From positions 152,451,890-152,515,889 of the forward strand of contig OX336397.1 of assembly GCA_946902985.2 (NCBI GenBank): a stretch of DNA of 64,000 nucleotides. The letters run 5' to 3'. A program made the translations under genes and the position numbers. Positions 1 through 11,334 of the stretch are shown here, piece after piece (within the stretch, counting starts at the first letter, position 1; each line of letters begins with the position of its first letter). Source of the stretch: Meconema thalassinum (Eukaryota; Arthropoda; Insecta; Orthoptera; Tettigoniidae). Under the pieces are notes generated by a model that saw only the letters and a program-made list of their open reading frames with translations, had not been told where the DNA came from and did not search any database.

Positions 1-1740
1 TAACATTGCTCCAATACCTATGAATGATGCGTCAGTCTGGATAATAAATTTCTGAGTGTAGTCAGGATATCCCAATTTTACATAATCTAACAGCATCTGT
101 TTAGATTTCACGAAGGCTTCCTCGCATTGCTCCGTCCAGCGCCATCTTCCTCCTTTCTTGAGTAAGTCTTGGAGTGGTGCTACGGTCTCGGTATACTTTG
201 GGCAATGGCTTGAAAAGAATCCAATAACGCCTAGATATTGCCTGACGTTCTTTACCTTCGTTGGTCTCGAGAAATGTTTAATGACTTCCAATTTTCCCGG
301 ATTAGGTCTGACTCCTTGTGCATCTATTACGTGGGCTAGAAATTTAACTTCTCTCTGAGCAAAGTTAGACTTCTTTATATTGACCTTAAAGTTAGCCTGA
401 CTTAGGTCATATAACAACTTGCGTAGATCTCTGACATGTTCTTTGACAGTTTCAGATGTCAGTAGTATATCATCTACGTAACATATGGTCGTTGCTTTTA
501 CCTCTTCGGACAGGTTCCGATCTAGCGCTCGTATCAACGCTGAACCTGCTGTTTTCAATCTAAATGGAAGACGCACGTAAGAATACGTATGCTGGTCGAA
601 TACAAATCCAGTTAACAAGCTTGTTTTCTCTTCCAGAGCAAGATGGTGAAAACTTGCCGTCAGGTCAAGATTTGAGAACACAGTCTTTCCTTTGAACCCC
701 CTGAGTACCTCCTTAATGGGCGGCACATGGTCAAATTCCGGTATGACCTTGGAATTCAAATTTCGTAGGTCCAGGCATATCCTCACACTTCCGTCCTGTT
801 TAGGTACAACTACCAGTGGGCTGACATAAGGTGTGGCCGTCTTCACAATGACGCCTGCCTCTAACATTTCCTGTATTGCTTCTTTGACCTTTAAATAATG
901 TTTCTTGGCTACAGGATACGGCTTCTGTTTGAATGGTGTCCAATCGCTGACTTGGAACGCATACTGGAAATTCTTGATCCGGCCAGGTCTCGAATCGAAG
1001 ACTCCTTTATACTCAAACAGCAGTTCCCTTAGCATTTGCTTATATTCTGGACCAAATTTAGCTTCCTCAATCTTCTCTTCCAGGCATTCTTCAAATTTTG
1101 GTTCGAGGTCCTTTTCAATGTCTGCGGCCAGTGTTGCCAACTCTTCCTCGATGTCTTCTGTTGTCGATACTGCATCCCCAGTCATATCTCCGTATGTATG
1201 CCATACGTACTCTTCTGGTCTCGTTTCATTATGCTTTAATGAGAGCTCTAACTCTTCCTTTCCCTCACTTGCGCGAAACATAACAATGTCTTGCGAGAGA
1301 TCTATGATAACTTTATATTCTCTTATGAAATCCATGCCAACAATGAGGTTAAACGGCAGCTTATTCACAAGTAGGAAGCTCTGTGAGAATGTAGAGTTCC
1401 CTATCTGCAAATCTAAAAATACTTGGTATTTGCATAACATAACTTTATCTGGTATCACACCTTTTATTTTCACGCTTGAAATAGGTATTTTCAATACGTG
1501 AATTTTACTTTGGATTTCATTATATAATGCCTGGGTTATCAAGCACACTGTTGAACCTGTGTCAATGAGACTTCTTATCTTCATGCCTGCAATGTTTACA
1601 ATAATAATGGGTAGTTCCCTTCTTACATTGACCGTCCCTTCGTCTCGGTCTTCGATAAGCTCCTTAGGTTTGGCAATCCAGTCAACAACATTCACTGTAT
1701 TCCATCCTGAACTTATCTCTCTTTGGTCATTTAATTTTGG
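1..1740 (-). CDS. pol: Ty3/Gypsy pol (protease, reverse transcriptase, start of RNase H), partial
   Basis: Reading the minus strand from about 1740 to the window edge gives one frame with no stop codon. Domains in order: an aspartic protease with active site LIDTGST (about 1545-1566); a spacer rich in Glu; reverse transcriptase with LDLRNLN (about 750-772), motif A in FSNLDLTASFHH, motif B RLPFRLKTAGS, and catalytic YVDDIL (about 463-480); then the connection and an RNase H start (QTDASF) at the left edge. It would make cDNA from the element's RNA inside the Gag particle. RNase H remainder, integrase and 3' LTR lie outside the window. The frame is +1 relative to gag and overlaps its end. One oddity: motif B has Arg where most Gypsy RTs have Gly (LPFGL). 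An open frame of this length suggests a young copy. Seen directly; family assignment from RT motifs. Confidence 0.93.
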
Positions 1741-4120
1741 TGTTTTTTTTTTCAATTGCTCCATTCTTTGTGGAGTTCTTCTGTCTGTCTTCATACTGCT
1801 GAAGTTCCAGACTCTTGGCACCGTCATCATTTTTATAGATGTCGGGTGACCTTCTATTCCTAATCGCTTCATCCCAATGAACTCGCGATTGTCTCGGGTC
1901 ATCTCCGCGCTCTTCCATGTATCTTAAAGATGCGTGATAGCGTTCTTCCGCCTCTTCTTCGAACCCGCGACTCTGCTCTTGGGATCTCCATCCTTGGTTG
2001 TTCCCATTTCGGCCGTAATTCCTTCTGTTATCAGGCTGCTGGTCTCTCGTACCACGCTGATTCCAGTTTTTCCTTCCTCGGTTTCCACGGTTCGATCCTC
2101 CTCGATATGCTGGCCTCCAATTTTGGTTTACGCGTCCTTTGCGTCCTTCGCGTTGCCAGTCGGATTTTTCCGTTTCGGTGCTCGTAGATTTGCTTTTTGT
2201 CTGCACCTTAGTTGGTTCAGTCGGTGTAGTCGTCATGTTGACTTCTTCCATGTTCCGACTTTGCCTTGGGTGCTGCGCTGTGGTGAGATCGAGTTGTCTC
2301 AGCACCTCCTCCATATCGATCGCAGTTTTGGCGTTTGCTGAGATTAGTAGACGTTGTACTTCATACGGTAGCTGCTTGGCTATCGCTATGCACAAATCTG
2401 ACTCTCTAATCCCTTCATCAAGTTCACGAAAACGGCACAATTGACTCACAAAGAATTTTCCGTACTTAGTCGGATTACTAGTACTATAACGCCTGGAATA
2501 CAAGTCCAATCTGAGGTTCTGTTGTATACTTGCGTTCCAGTACCTGCTTAAAAATGCTTGGCGAAATTCGTCAACGGTGTCGAACGTGTACCGAAAACTC
2601 CTAAACCATAGGGCACACTCACCTTCGGTTATTTTTTCAATCGCTCTCAACCTGCGCTCTGGCGGTACTTTCGCGTCATTCAAGTACTCGGAAACTTCTT
2701 TAAGCCAGTACTTGGGTGTCATGTTAGAATTACTCCCAGAGTATTTCTTTGGTTTCTCATCACTAGCCCTTACAACTGTGACTATTTGATTTTGAACAGC
2801 ATTTTCATGCGGTGTTGACATGGCAATTGGCATACCAGGTGTGGTATACGGGCTGTCACTTGGCATGGCTGCATTCTTTGGAGTAGGCTGTATTTCTATC
2901 TCTGCCCATTTGTTTCTCCTATTCTCGTCTATACTTCCTTCGCTAGACCTAGGATTCCGCAACATAGATTCCTCCTGCGCGATCATTCTAGTCTCTATTT
3001 GGCTGTGTCTATTTTCTGCCCTTTCCAAACGAGCTAATACCTCTCGTTCTATTTTCTCTAGGCGATCTCGGTTTCTTTCTGCCATAGAAAATACCTTTTC
3101 CTTATCATCCTTAAGGTTTTCCTTCAGGTGGGTAATTTCCCCTGCTAGACTTTCTCTTACCTCGGCAAGAGTCTTATCGCTGGCTTCAGTCTTTAATCCT
3201 TCTCGAAGTTCTAATTCTTCTCGTAAGCCTGTAACTTCCTTTTGAATGTGACCCTGCATCTGAGAGATTTCAGTCCTTATTTTCGTGATTTCTCCCTGGT
3301 CCTCATCCTGTCTTTTATGAATAACTGCTAGGTCGCTCTGAGTTTGTTCCAACTCTTTCTGTACCTTCCCGACCTGTCTCTTCATATTTGACATTATCTC
3401 CTTATTCTCTTGATCAGAAGTTTTTATTTCCTGGATTTCCTTGCATTGGTCAAGGATATTCTGATCCTGTTTTCTTAAGGCTTCGTCTACCGCCTTGGCG
3501 TAACCTGCCATTCGCGTATTCCATTTTACATCGCTATCCTCGAGCCTTTGATCCACGGTCTGAGTGAACGTGTTAAATTGCTCTAGTTGACGTTTAGTAT
3601 TAGCTTCATTCTGACTCTGAATGTCTTTAAGCTCCATGGACATACTGCTTAAACTATCGTTAATCTCACGTTGTGACTCTCTGCACGCTTGCAGATTATT
3701 CTCTAGTTTTAACTCTATAGATTCAAAGCGTTTATCGTTATCAGCTTGCATTTCTGAGACCACGCTAACAATATTCTTAGTTACCTCACGCTGGACAGAC
3801 TCTTTAACGTCATCCATTTTTCTATTAACCTCCATTAAGTTTGATTCTAACTGCGTGTTTACTGTAGCCAACATCTGGCTTACCTCAGTCTGATTGGCCT
3901 CCAATTGAGTATTGACTGTAGCCAATCTATTGTTTATTTCGGCTTGATTAGCATCCAATCTACCCGTTATTTCATCTTTAAATGCTTTAGATTCTTCCTT
4001 TCTTTTAGCATTATTCTCATCAAAATGTTCCCTTAACTCAGCAATACACCTGAGTACGTCCTCAGTTCCAGCCATCCTGTATTTCTTAATTTGAGATTCA
4101 GGTAGGCCGCAGCTGAACAT
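1727..4120 (-). CDS. gag: Ty3/Gypsy Gag with very long coiled coil
   Basis: 797 codons, uninterrupted. Two starts are possible: Met at 4120 and, 15 residues later, Met at 4075 (MAGTEDV); the second begins the charged helical domain directly and may be the real one. Residues about 16-387 are almost entirely coiled coil, rich in Glu, Lys and Gln with repeated TVNTQLEANQTEV-type units. Residues about 465-620 resemble the Retrotrans_gag capsid domain (YWLKEV, ALWF, FRQAFLSRYW). Residues about 658-715 form an Arg/Gly/Asn-rich basic tail that could bind RNA. No CCHC zinc knuckle is visible. The reading frame ends in an A10 run plus a short tail, and pol follows in the +1 frame. The protein should form the virus-like particle. 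Coiled-coil extension and missing knuckle are unusual for Gypsy Gag. Confidence 0.9.
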   Translation of the reverse strand: MFSCGLPESQIKKYRMAGTEDVLRCIAELREHFDENNAKRKEESKAFKDEITGRLDANQAEINNRLATVNTQLEANQTEVSQMLATVNTQLESNLMEVNRKMDDVKESVQREVTKNIVSVVSEMQADNDKRFESIELKLENNLQACRESQREINDSLSSMSMELKDIQSQNEANTKRQLEQFNTFTQTVDQRLEDSDVKWNTRMAGYAKAVDEALRKQDQNILDQCKEIQEIKTSDQENKEIMSNMKRQVGKVQKELEQTQSDLAVIHKRQDEDQGEITKIRTEISQMQGHIQKEVTGLREELELREGLKTEASDKTLAEVRESLAGEITHLKENLKDDKEKVFSMAERNRDRLEKIEREVLARLERAENRHSQIETRMIAQEESMLRNPRSSEGSIDENRRNKWAEIEIQPTPKNAAMPSDSPYTTPGMPIAMSTPHENAVQNQIVTVVRASDEKPKKYSGSNSNMTPKYWLKEVSEYLNDAKVPPERRLRAIEKITEGECALWFRSFRYTFDTVDEFRQAFLSRYWNASIQQNLRLDLYSRRYSTSNPTKYGKFFVSQLCRFRELDEGIRESDLCIAIAKQLPYEVQRLLISANAKTAIDMEEVLRQLDLTTAQHPRQSRNMEEVNMTTTPTEPTKVQTKSKSTSTETEKSDWQREGRKGRVNQNWRPAYRGGSNRGNRGRKNWNQRGTRDQQPDNRRNYGRNGNNQGWRSQEQSRGFEEEAEERYHASLRYMEERGDDPRQSRVHWDEAIRNRRSPDIYKNDDGAKSLELQQYEDRQKNSTKNGAIEKKNTKIK

Positions 4121-4379
4121 GCTGGCGCGTTCTGTTAGAAAGAAAAGGATTCCGATCCCGCGACAACAACAACAACATATTACAAAATGTCAAAACCAAC
4201 TAGGGAATGGGTATAGACCCACGTACCCATCTGACAACAGTGTCTGACGTCTGAATATCATCTAGAAAAACTCACAATCGCTCAAACAGAGTTTGAGGAA
4301 AAATACTATTTTTATGGTTTTCCCCATGAAAACCATGCTATTTTTATGGGGTTTTCTGAATCCCATAAGCCATCCACGT

Positions 4380-4550
4380 CCTGGGCGCCATGATAATGAA
4401 AATGATAAGGGTGTCATGCTTTGCCCCACACACGGGCGACATGATAATGAAGTGGATATCCCATGCTTTGCCACACACAACTGGGCGACATGATAATAAA
4501 AAGAGGAGGAGTTCTGTGGGTTTAACAATCATGCTTTGGCCGGTTTGTGC
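4380..4550. repeat. Imperfect ~50-bp tandem repeat (3 units)
   Basis: Three successive units share GGGCGACATGATAATGA followed by CATGCTTTG and CACACAC; they start near 4384, 4434 and 4485, and the last is degraded. The repeat lies just upstream of the Gypsy gag on its strand, so it could belong to the leader or LTR of that element, but the other LTR is outside the window and this cannot be tested. Confidence 0.6.
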
Positions 4551-4599
4551 AATGCCAAGATCGCTCCTATTGCACTGACGCAGGCGGTTCCGTAATGAA

Positions 4600-7500
4600 T
4601 TAATACCGTCCCACGTTGCTTGGGCCATGATAAAGATTAGGGAATGGGTATCACTTATGCTGTGACAAGTTACATTTACATTTAAGCATGTTTTATGGAG
4701 GATTATCAACATTTATTTGACGAGATGGCTTATTAACAAATGGGATGCGGCCTTTTTCCTATTATATCCTAATTTCTATGCTGCATTTGCTTCTACCGTT
4801 AATATCTTGGCCGACTTTTAGTAGTACCTGCGACTCAATCCCAGTACAGAGACATATCCCCCATGTACCCAACTGTCATCATGTGGAACATGTGTTCGTA
4901 TCCCAGCTAACTCACGGTCTTTCGAGGTATGGGGTGTTCCTGCCCACCATACGACCACATGCTCAGGATTTGAGTCTACCAGGTAACTACTCTACATGAA
5001 ATACACAACATATTCCGAAAATAAAATATTTACTGGTATAAAATCATGGCTATACAACAAATACAAATAAAGGACAAATTACATTTAATTCCCACAAATA
5101 AAAATAGGGTTGTTTTGTGAGTTTTCTTCTTAAAGTAGTGCTACACTGCACTTAAATCTAATTCTAGCATCCTATCATTGATACTTTCAGACTTCATGGG
5201 TTTCCATAGTGTTCATCCTGTGACACAATTTATATAATTGGGGTATCACAACATAAAAATCACATATCACCTCTAAATGACATTAATAAAACATTACTCC
5301 GTTTCTTATGGCATTTACTTTGATTAGCATAAATTCATTATTTTCTGCTTTAATTAACAATTATTTGTTGTGTCGTGTGAATCATCTTCCTTCTTTCCAT
5401 CACTATAAAACGCATAAAAAGTGGTACTTTTCCCTTCCAAAATAAACATGGATAGAATTGTTTATAGTTTCACCATACAACGATTCTCTGGGTCTTGTCG
5501 GGCTTATTATCGTTACAAATGTGTCATGTTCTTAGAAATCACATACCGTCTGCATAAATTAGCGTGAACTGGCTAAAATGCCTTCTAAAAGGATGCCTAA
5601 CACTTTATTTGGTTCATTGTTCCTCTTCAGAGAATAACTGGGCCAAATATTATCCGATTTCTTTGATTCAACAATGTATGTGAGTTGCAACACATCTTTT
5701 AATTCAATTGGCATCATCATTACACTCATAACTTAATTGCATATCGAAATATCGAGATTCTTCAGTGTCCTACTGTGACCATAATTTAAAAGACTGGCGG
5801 ACTCATGTCCCCTCTTCCCTCAGCAGGCAATAAAATTAGTTCCGGCAAGCTACAAGATGGCTGCTCGGCTCAGTGGGCCAACCCACTTTCCCCATCTGCA
5901 GGCAAGGTCAAGTTTGTTTACAACTGCAGTACAGCAAAGATACGCTAAGTGTTGTTCCTAAGTAATTGAGTCATTTAATTATTTAACACCTATAAGTAGT
6001 GTACATTGGGCTCAACTGGCTCCTTATTAACATTCATGGCTGGGGATGAATTCCGGTGATAGCCTTGCCGTTCTATGGTGAATACTAGAGGCTTTAGACG
6101 CGCATCAAATGAGAACACACGATTCTCACCGGCAGCTGTCACACAATAACATAAGGAAATCTGCGTTTCCTAAACGACGAATATGATTCTTACCTCTCAG
6201 GGTAGATCATTTATAGACATGCTCACGGAGTCTCAACGGACCTCACTCGTGGCCATAATTCATGCAAGCGTTGGATACAGGCAGGCTCTGCCCAATTCGC
6301 TGCGAATAATAAAGTATGCACAAAGGCGATACTACCTCGTAGATTTAGCCAACTTCTCACCTAACGCGCAAGCTATATTAGATTGGTCCCCGCAATTATT
6401 TATTTACGTAAATCACTGGATTCTACGTTAATTCTGCACGCTTATATGCGGCTCATACAATACTTCACATAGATGACTCAATTATTAAGGCACCCGCGTT
6501 CTCTCTGTAATAATACATAAGCCAAAGCTTTAAATAGCTCCTAGCAACAATGTATAAATTTACTGGCTTACTTTACTTTAATGGTGCTCAAAATAATCCT
6601 AAGGATTGACCATAACAAATATTCATTCAACACTTTACTGACACTGAAAAACTCTCGTATCTCGTTATATTCCATGTTACATTCTTACTGTTTACCAAAA
6701 TACAGTATCTTTATATTAGACATGACACACTTTGAACATTATTTAGGCCAAAAATGCCTATTACTTTACTGTTGCCGACCCCAGATTATTATTATTATTC
6801 ATTTAACGTTATCGTTACATCCATCACTATTTTCGACCTGAATGGCCCTAAACAAATCACCTTCCAAACCATATTTTATTCAAAACGAGTGGTGAAAACT
6901 CGTTCAATAAGTGACTGTGACATCTTAGTCTCAAAGTGATAAATCGTTATATGGTGAACTATTTAGTTATAACATCATTGTAAATTGGTACTCACTTTTT
7001 ATTTTCGCTGGATGGTACCAGCCTTTCAGCTTCAGGCCTACCATGACGCTTGATTTAAGCCATCATGTTATATTTTTCACAACACTTAATTTCACACATT
7101 TCCCACATGATAAACATACTCTTATCAGTGGCCTCTTTCACATTTACACAATGCATATTAATCACTGTACACATGAACACTTTTAAATCACTATTACACA
7201 ATTTATGTACACTTATTCACTATTTCACAGTTCGATCCTAATCGGACTCCTCCTACGCCTGATCTCAGAGATGCGATGCAATTATGACAACCGCTGGTCT
7301 CCGTGAAAGTTTAACAGCGTTTACGGACGTTCGATCCTCGTCACCTGCAATAACGTTCAGCTCACTCTCCAGATTAAGTAGCGGTGTTTCCCAAGCTCCC
7401 ATCATTGTAGTGATCCTGATGATAATGTCATATACAATTCTGACAATACCTCCCGGTATATGAACTGTTCAAAAACATTATAAGTTCCTTTCTCGCTGTG

Positions 7501-8430
7501 GCGAAATTATACCTGCGTCAGATAATAGATAAATATCTATATTAAATTACTTCGACGCACTTCATGATTACTTATGAAGCTGTACGACTTGTTTCATTGT
7601 TCTTCAACGGCTGGGCGTTGATACTTTAACATTTTGCGCGCTCACTGGCAGCGTGTTAGTTACGTGTAGACTGAAGACAACTCTAGGCGAACTGAACTTG
7701 GTCTGCCTCACTCTCCCTTATAGAGGTTTCTCGTAAAAACTAGTCCACGGGACATGTGGCTGCGACTCCTGCCTTGAAATAATACCTTTTCAGCCGAAAT
7801 GACATATACACCTTGTTTCTTTAAGTGTGGAGGTTTCATAAACGTTCGCGTGCCGGCGATCGCTTCGGCCAATTAATTACAATTAATTGCCTTAGTCCAG
7901 CGCGTTAGGACGCCACAATGGTGATTCCCCGTTGACTGGTCACCAAATCACTCCTCTCGAGTGTAGGCTCGGTAGTAATGCGTTCATTTAGAGATCTTGG
8001 CCTTAATTTAGGTGTAAAATCATCCCTAAATTACCTCTCTTAAAATATATTCACCTGGGTGTACATTTCAATGCATTTCATTGCTCCACTTGGCTGTAAT
8101 TAATTAATTTCCGTGGGCATTCATCCGTACCCTAGGTTCCATCGTTTTCAAGCGGTGAATACCCGGGTCATTAATTTTGAGCTGTCTCCCCGCTCCAGAC
8201 GAAAGTAGATCTCTTGGCGTCAACGAGCTCCACCCATTTGCCAACTGCAATTAGTAAAACGTCAACTGGCCTGCTCTCGTTCCTGTAGGCTTTGAAAACG
8301 TATACTTTCTTGCATTTACTTACAATTCTTCACCTTAAATTGCTATGATATTCACATATAGATCGTGAAATCATGCTACCTTATTATGTCTCATTATTTA
8401 ACACATTGCTCTTCGGGTTCCCTGAAACTG
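4600..8430. other. AT-rich stretch without recognisable gene
   Basis: I see no ORF with recognisable motifs on either strand. Only short open frames occur, and the base composition is AT-rich with scattered GC-richer patches near 5800-5930 and 7240-7400. Because the Gypsy element points left, its 5' leader and 5' LTR should start right of 4120, so some of this stretch probably belongs to it. No primer-binding site or LTR border could be fixed with confidence. Confidence 0.5.
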
Positions 8431-8590
8431 TTCCTCCGCAGAGATCAATGGTTCGATTCTAGTTAGAATCATGTGCCTGGTCTTCTCAGATAGGACCTGA
8501 GTTCGATGCCATACTGCCGTGACCAATTGGGCACAATACATAACAGACAAACAGACAGACAAACATTGTGCTTTATATATACAGATAGAT
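8430..8590 (+). repeat. SINE/LINE-tail-like fragment
   Basis: Contains GGTTCGATTCT, close to the RNA polymerase III B box (GGTTCGANNCC), then an ACAGACAAACAGACAGACAA run and a TTTATATATACAGATAG tail. Such bipartite tails are common at the 3' end of insect SINEs and LINEs. No clear A box or TSD was found, so this is tentative. Confidence 0.3.
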
Positions 8591-8769
8591 GTTAGAGGCT
8601 ACTTACCTAGATTGCTTCAGTGGATATTTTCTATTTCCAGTACTATCTTCCACACGTCTGAGAACACACTTACACATTTTACCCTCAGAGCCTCACTTCT
8701 TCAAAATGGTAACAGGAACATCGCAGTCTGGAATGACATGAGCGAACAAATATCAACTAATAACGGTCT

Positions 8770-10836
8770 AAAGCCCTATTCATGCAGTATATGCGGATAT
8801 AGTTTTCCAAAGAATGGAGATTTGAAGAGACACAAGCTCATTCATAATAATAATAATAGTAGTAGTGTAAAGCCAAATTCCTGTAGCTCATGTGGATCAA
8901 ACCTTACAAAGAAGGGAAATTTGAGTACAGATATGCTAATTCATAGAGGTGCTGAGCTAAATTCTTGTAGCTCATGCGGTAAACACTTTACCACAAAAGG
9001 AAGTTTGGAGACGCACATGCTCATTCATAGTGGCGTTAAGCCACATTCCTGTAGCACATGCGGAAAGAAGTATACTGGACATTTGAAAACTCTCATGCTC
9101 TGTCATAATGATGTAAAGGCACACTACTGTAGCAAATGTGGAAATAACTTTTCACGCAATGCAGATTTGAAGAGACACATGCTCATTCATAGTGGTGTAA
9201 AGCCACACTCCTGTACCATATGCGGAAAAAACTTTACACACAATGGAGATTAAGCGCCACATCCACTTTCATAGTGGTGTAAAGCCGTATTCATGTAGCA
9301 CATGTGGATCAAACTTTATTGAGAAGGGAAGTTTGAAGATGCACATGCGCATTCATAGTGGTGTAATGCCACATTCCTGTAGCACATGCGGAAAAAAGTT
9401 TACTCATAATGCAAGTTTGAAGACACCCATGCTCTTTCATAGTGGTGTAAAGCCACACTCCTGTAGCACATGCGGAAAAAGCTTTACACTCATAGGAAGT
9501 TTGAAGAGGCACATGCTCATTCATATTGGTGTTAAGCCATATTCATGTAGCACATGTGGATCAAACTTTCGTGAGAAGAGCACTTTGAAGAGACACATGA
9601 TAATTCATAGTGCTGTAATGGCGTATTCCTGAAGCACATGCGGAAATAACTTTACACAGAATGGATATTTGAAAACACACATGCTCTTTCATAGTGGTGT
9701 AAAGCCACACTCCTGTAGCACATGCGGAAAAACTTTACATTCCAAGGAAATTTGAAGGCGCACATGCTCATTCATAGTGGTGTTAAGCCATATTCATGTA
9801 GCACATGTGGATCAAACTTTAGTGGGAAGAGCCATTTGAAGAGGCACATGATCATTCAAAGTGGTGTAATGCCATATTCCTGTAGCACATGCGGAAAAAA
9901 CTTTACACAGAATGGAGATTTGAAGACACACTTGCTCTTTCATAGTGGTGTAGAGACATATTCATGCGGATCAAACTTGACTATGAAGTAAGATATGAAG
10001 ACACATGCTCATTCATAGTGATTGAGAGCCAAATTCCTGTAGCATATGCGGATAAAACTTTACCACAAAAGGAAATTTGGAGACGTAACTGGTCATTCAT
10101 AGTGGTGTAAAGGCACATTCCTTTAGCAGGTGCGGAAACAACTTAACACAGAATGGAGATATGAATACACGCATGCTCTTTCATAGTGGTGTACAGCCAT
10201 ATTCAGACGGATCAAATTTGATTATGAAGGGAGATATGACGACACATGCTCATTCATAGTGGTTTAAAGCCAAATTCCTGTAGCACATGCGGATAAACCA
10301 CAAAATGAAATTTGGAGACGCACCAGATCGTGCATAGTAGTGTAAAGCCATATTCCTGTAGTAAATGCGGAAACAACTTTACACAGAATGGAGATATGAA
10401 GGCACACTTGCTCTTTCATAGTGGTGTAGATCCATATTCATGCAGATCAAACTTTACTATGAAGGGAGATTTGATGATAGATTCTCATTCATAGTGGTTT
10501 CAAGCCAAATTCCTGTAGCACATGCGGATAAAATTTTAACACAAAAGGAAATTTGGAGACGCACCTGGTCTTGCATAGTGGTGTAAAGCCGCATTCCTGT
10601 AGCACATGCAGAAACAACTTTACACAGAATGGAGATATCAAGACACACATGCACTTTCATAGTGGTGTAAAGCCACACTCCTGTAGCACATGTGGTCAAA
10701 ACTTTACACGGAATGAATATTCGGAAACACAAATGCTCTTTCGGTGTAATGCCACACTCCTGTAGCACATGCGGAAAGAACTTTACACAGAATGAAGATG
10801 AAGGGAAATTTGAAGACACTTGCTCATTCATAGTGG
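8770..10836 (+). pseudogene. C2H2 zinc-finger array (about 25 units), broken
   Basis: About 25 successive 84-bp units encode C-x2-C-x12-H-x3-H fingers of the form CSTCG..F....L..H...H, joined by HSGVKPYSC linkers that correspond to the TGEKPY linker of DNA-binding zinc fingers. Longest open pieces are 8519-9253, 9243-9632, 9722-9991 and 10553-10765. They are separated by small deletions (frameshift at about 9251), a Cys-to-stop change (about 9630) and lost Cys pairs (about 9961, 10200, 10437). Units with a GSNF core recur about every 250 bp in the middle, so the array grew by amplification of multi-finger blocks. N-terminal residues before 8770 show no KRAB, BTB or ZAD motif. The array stops mid-linker at 10836-10841 and appears to resume at 41534. 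It is probably a relic of a host transcription-factor gene rather than a working one. Confidence 0.85.
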
Positions 10837-11334
10837 TTTAAGGGGGATTTTTAGGATATCCATTGTACCAAAAGTGTACTTTTTCCCAAGACCAATGGAC
10901 ATATCACTATGAAATTTGAAGTGCATAATGTACAAACATATGTTAGTTTTGGGAACTAGAATTTTGTATTTGATTGTGTAGAAATTAAATTTTTATTGTC
11001 CAATTTCTTTTTCAATGCCATTTTTCAGGTCATAATAACCCCATAATTTGGTTTCTAATAACTGTAGTCTCTTTATTCTCGTTCCTAAATGATGATGTGT
11101 CGCTATAAGCTAGTACTGAAAATTACATTACTCTGGCTGTTTGTGGTTGCGGGACGTTACGGCTTTGGTTGGGAGCTTTTGGTTTATGGGTTGGCAACAG
11201 GGATGATCGTTGGAACAACATAGTTACGGAATACATTCTACTATACAAGTTATGATATAAAACCCAAGAATAAATCATATGTTCTGGCGTGTACTTTTGT
11301 CTTCATACGAATGTAAATAAGTAGCTATTTTTAT

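Noticed and set aside
1727..1750. Canonical -1 frameshift heptamer A-AAA-AAC at the end of Gypsy gag
   Set aside because: The -1 frame meets TAA three codons later, while pol is in the +1 frame. The heptamer therefore cannot produce Gag-Pol here.
905..3245. Several plus-strand ORFs of 60-200 codons
   Set aside because: They are antisense shadows of the intact Gypsy gag and pol.
8519..9253. Functional zinc-finger gene starting at 8519
   Set aside because: The first 80 codons look non-coding, the frame is lost at 9251, and many fingers lack Cys or have stops.
8770..10836. CRISPR-like array of regular direct repeats
   Set aside because: The 84-bp units encode C2H2 zinc fingers with coding-type variation; there are no unique spacers and the genome is eukaryotic.
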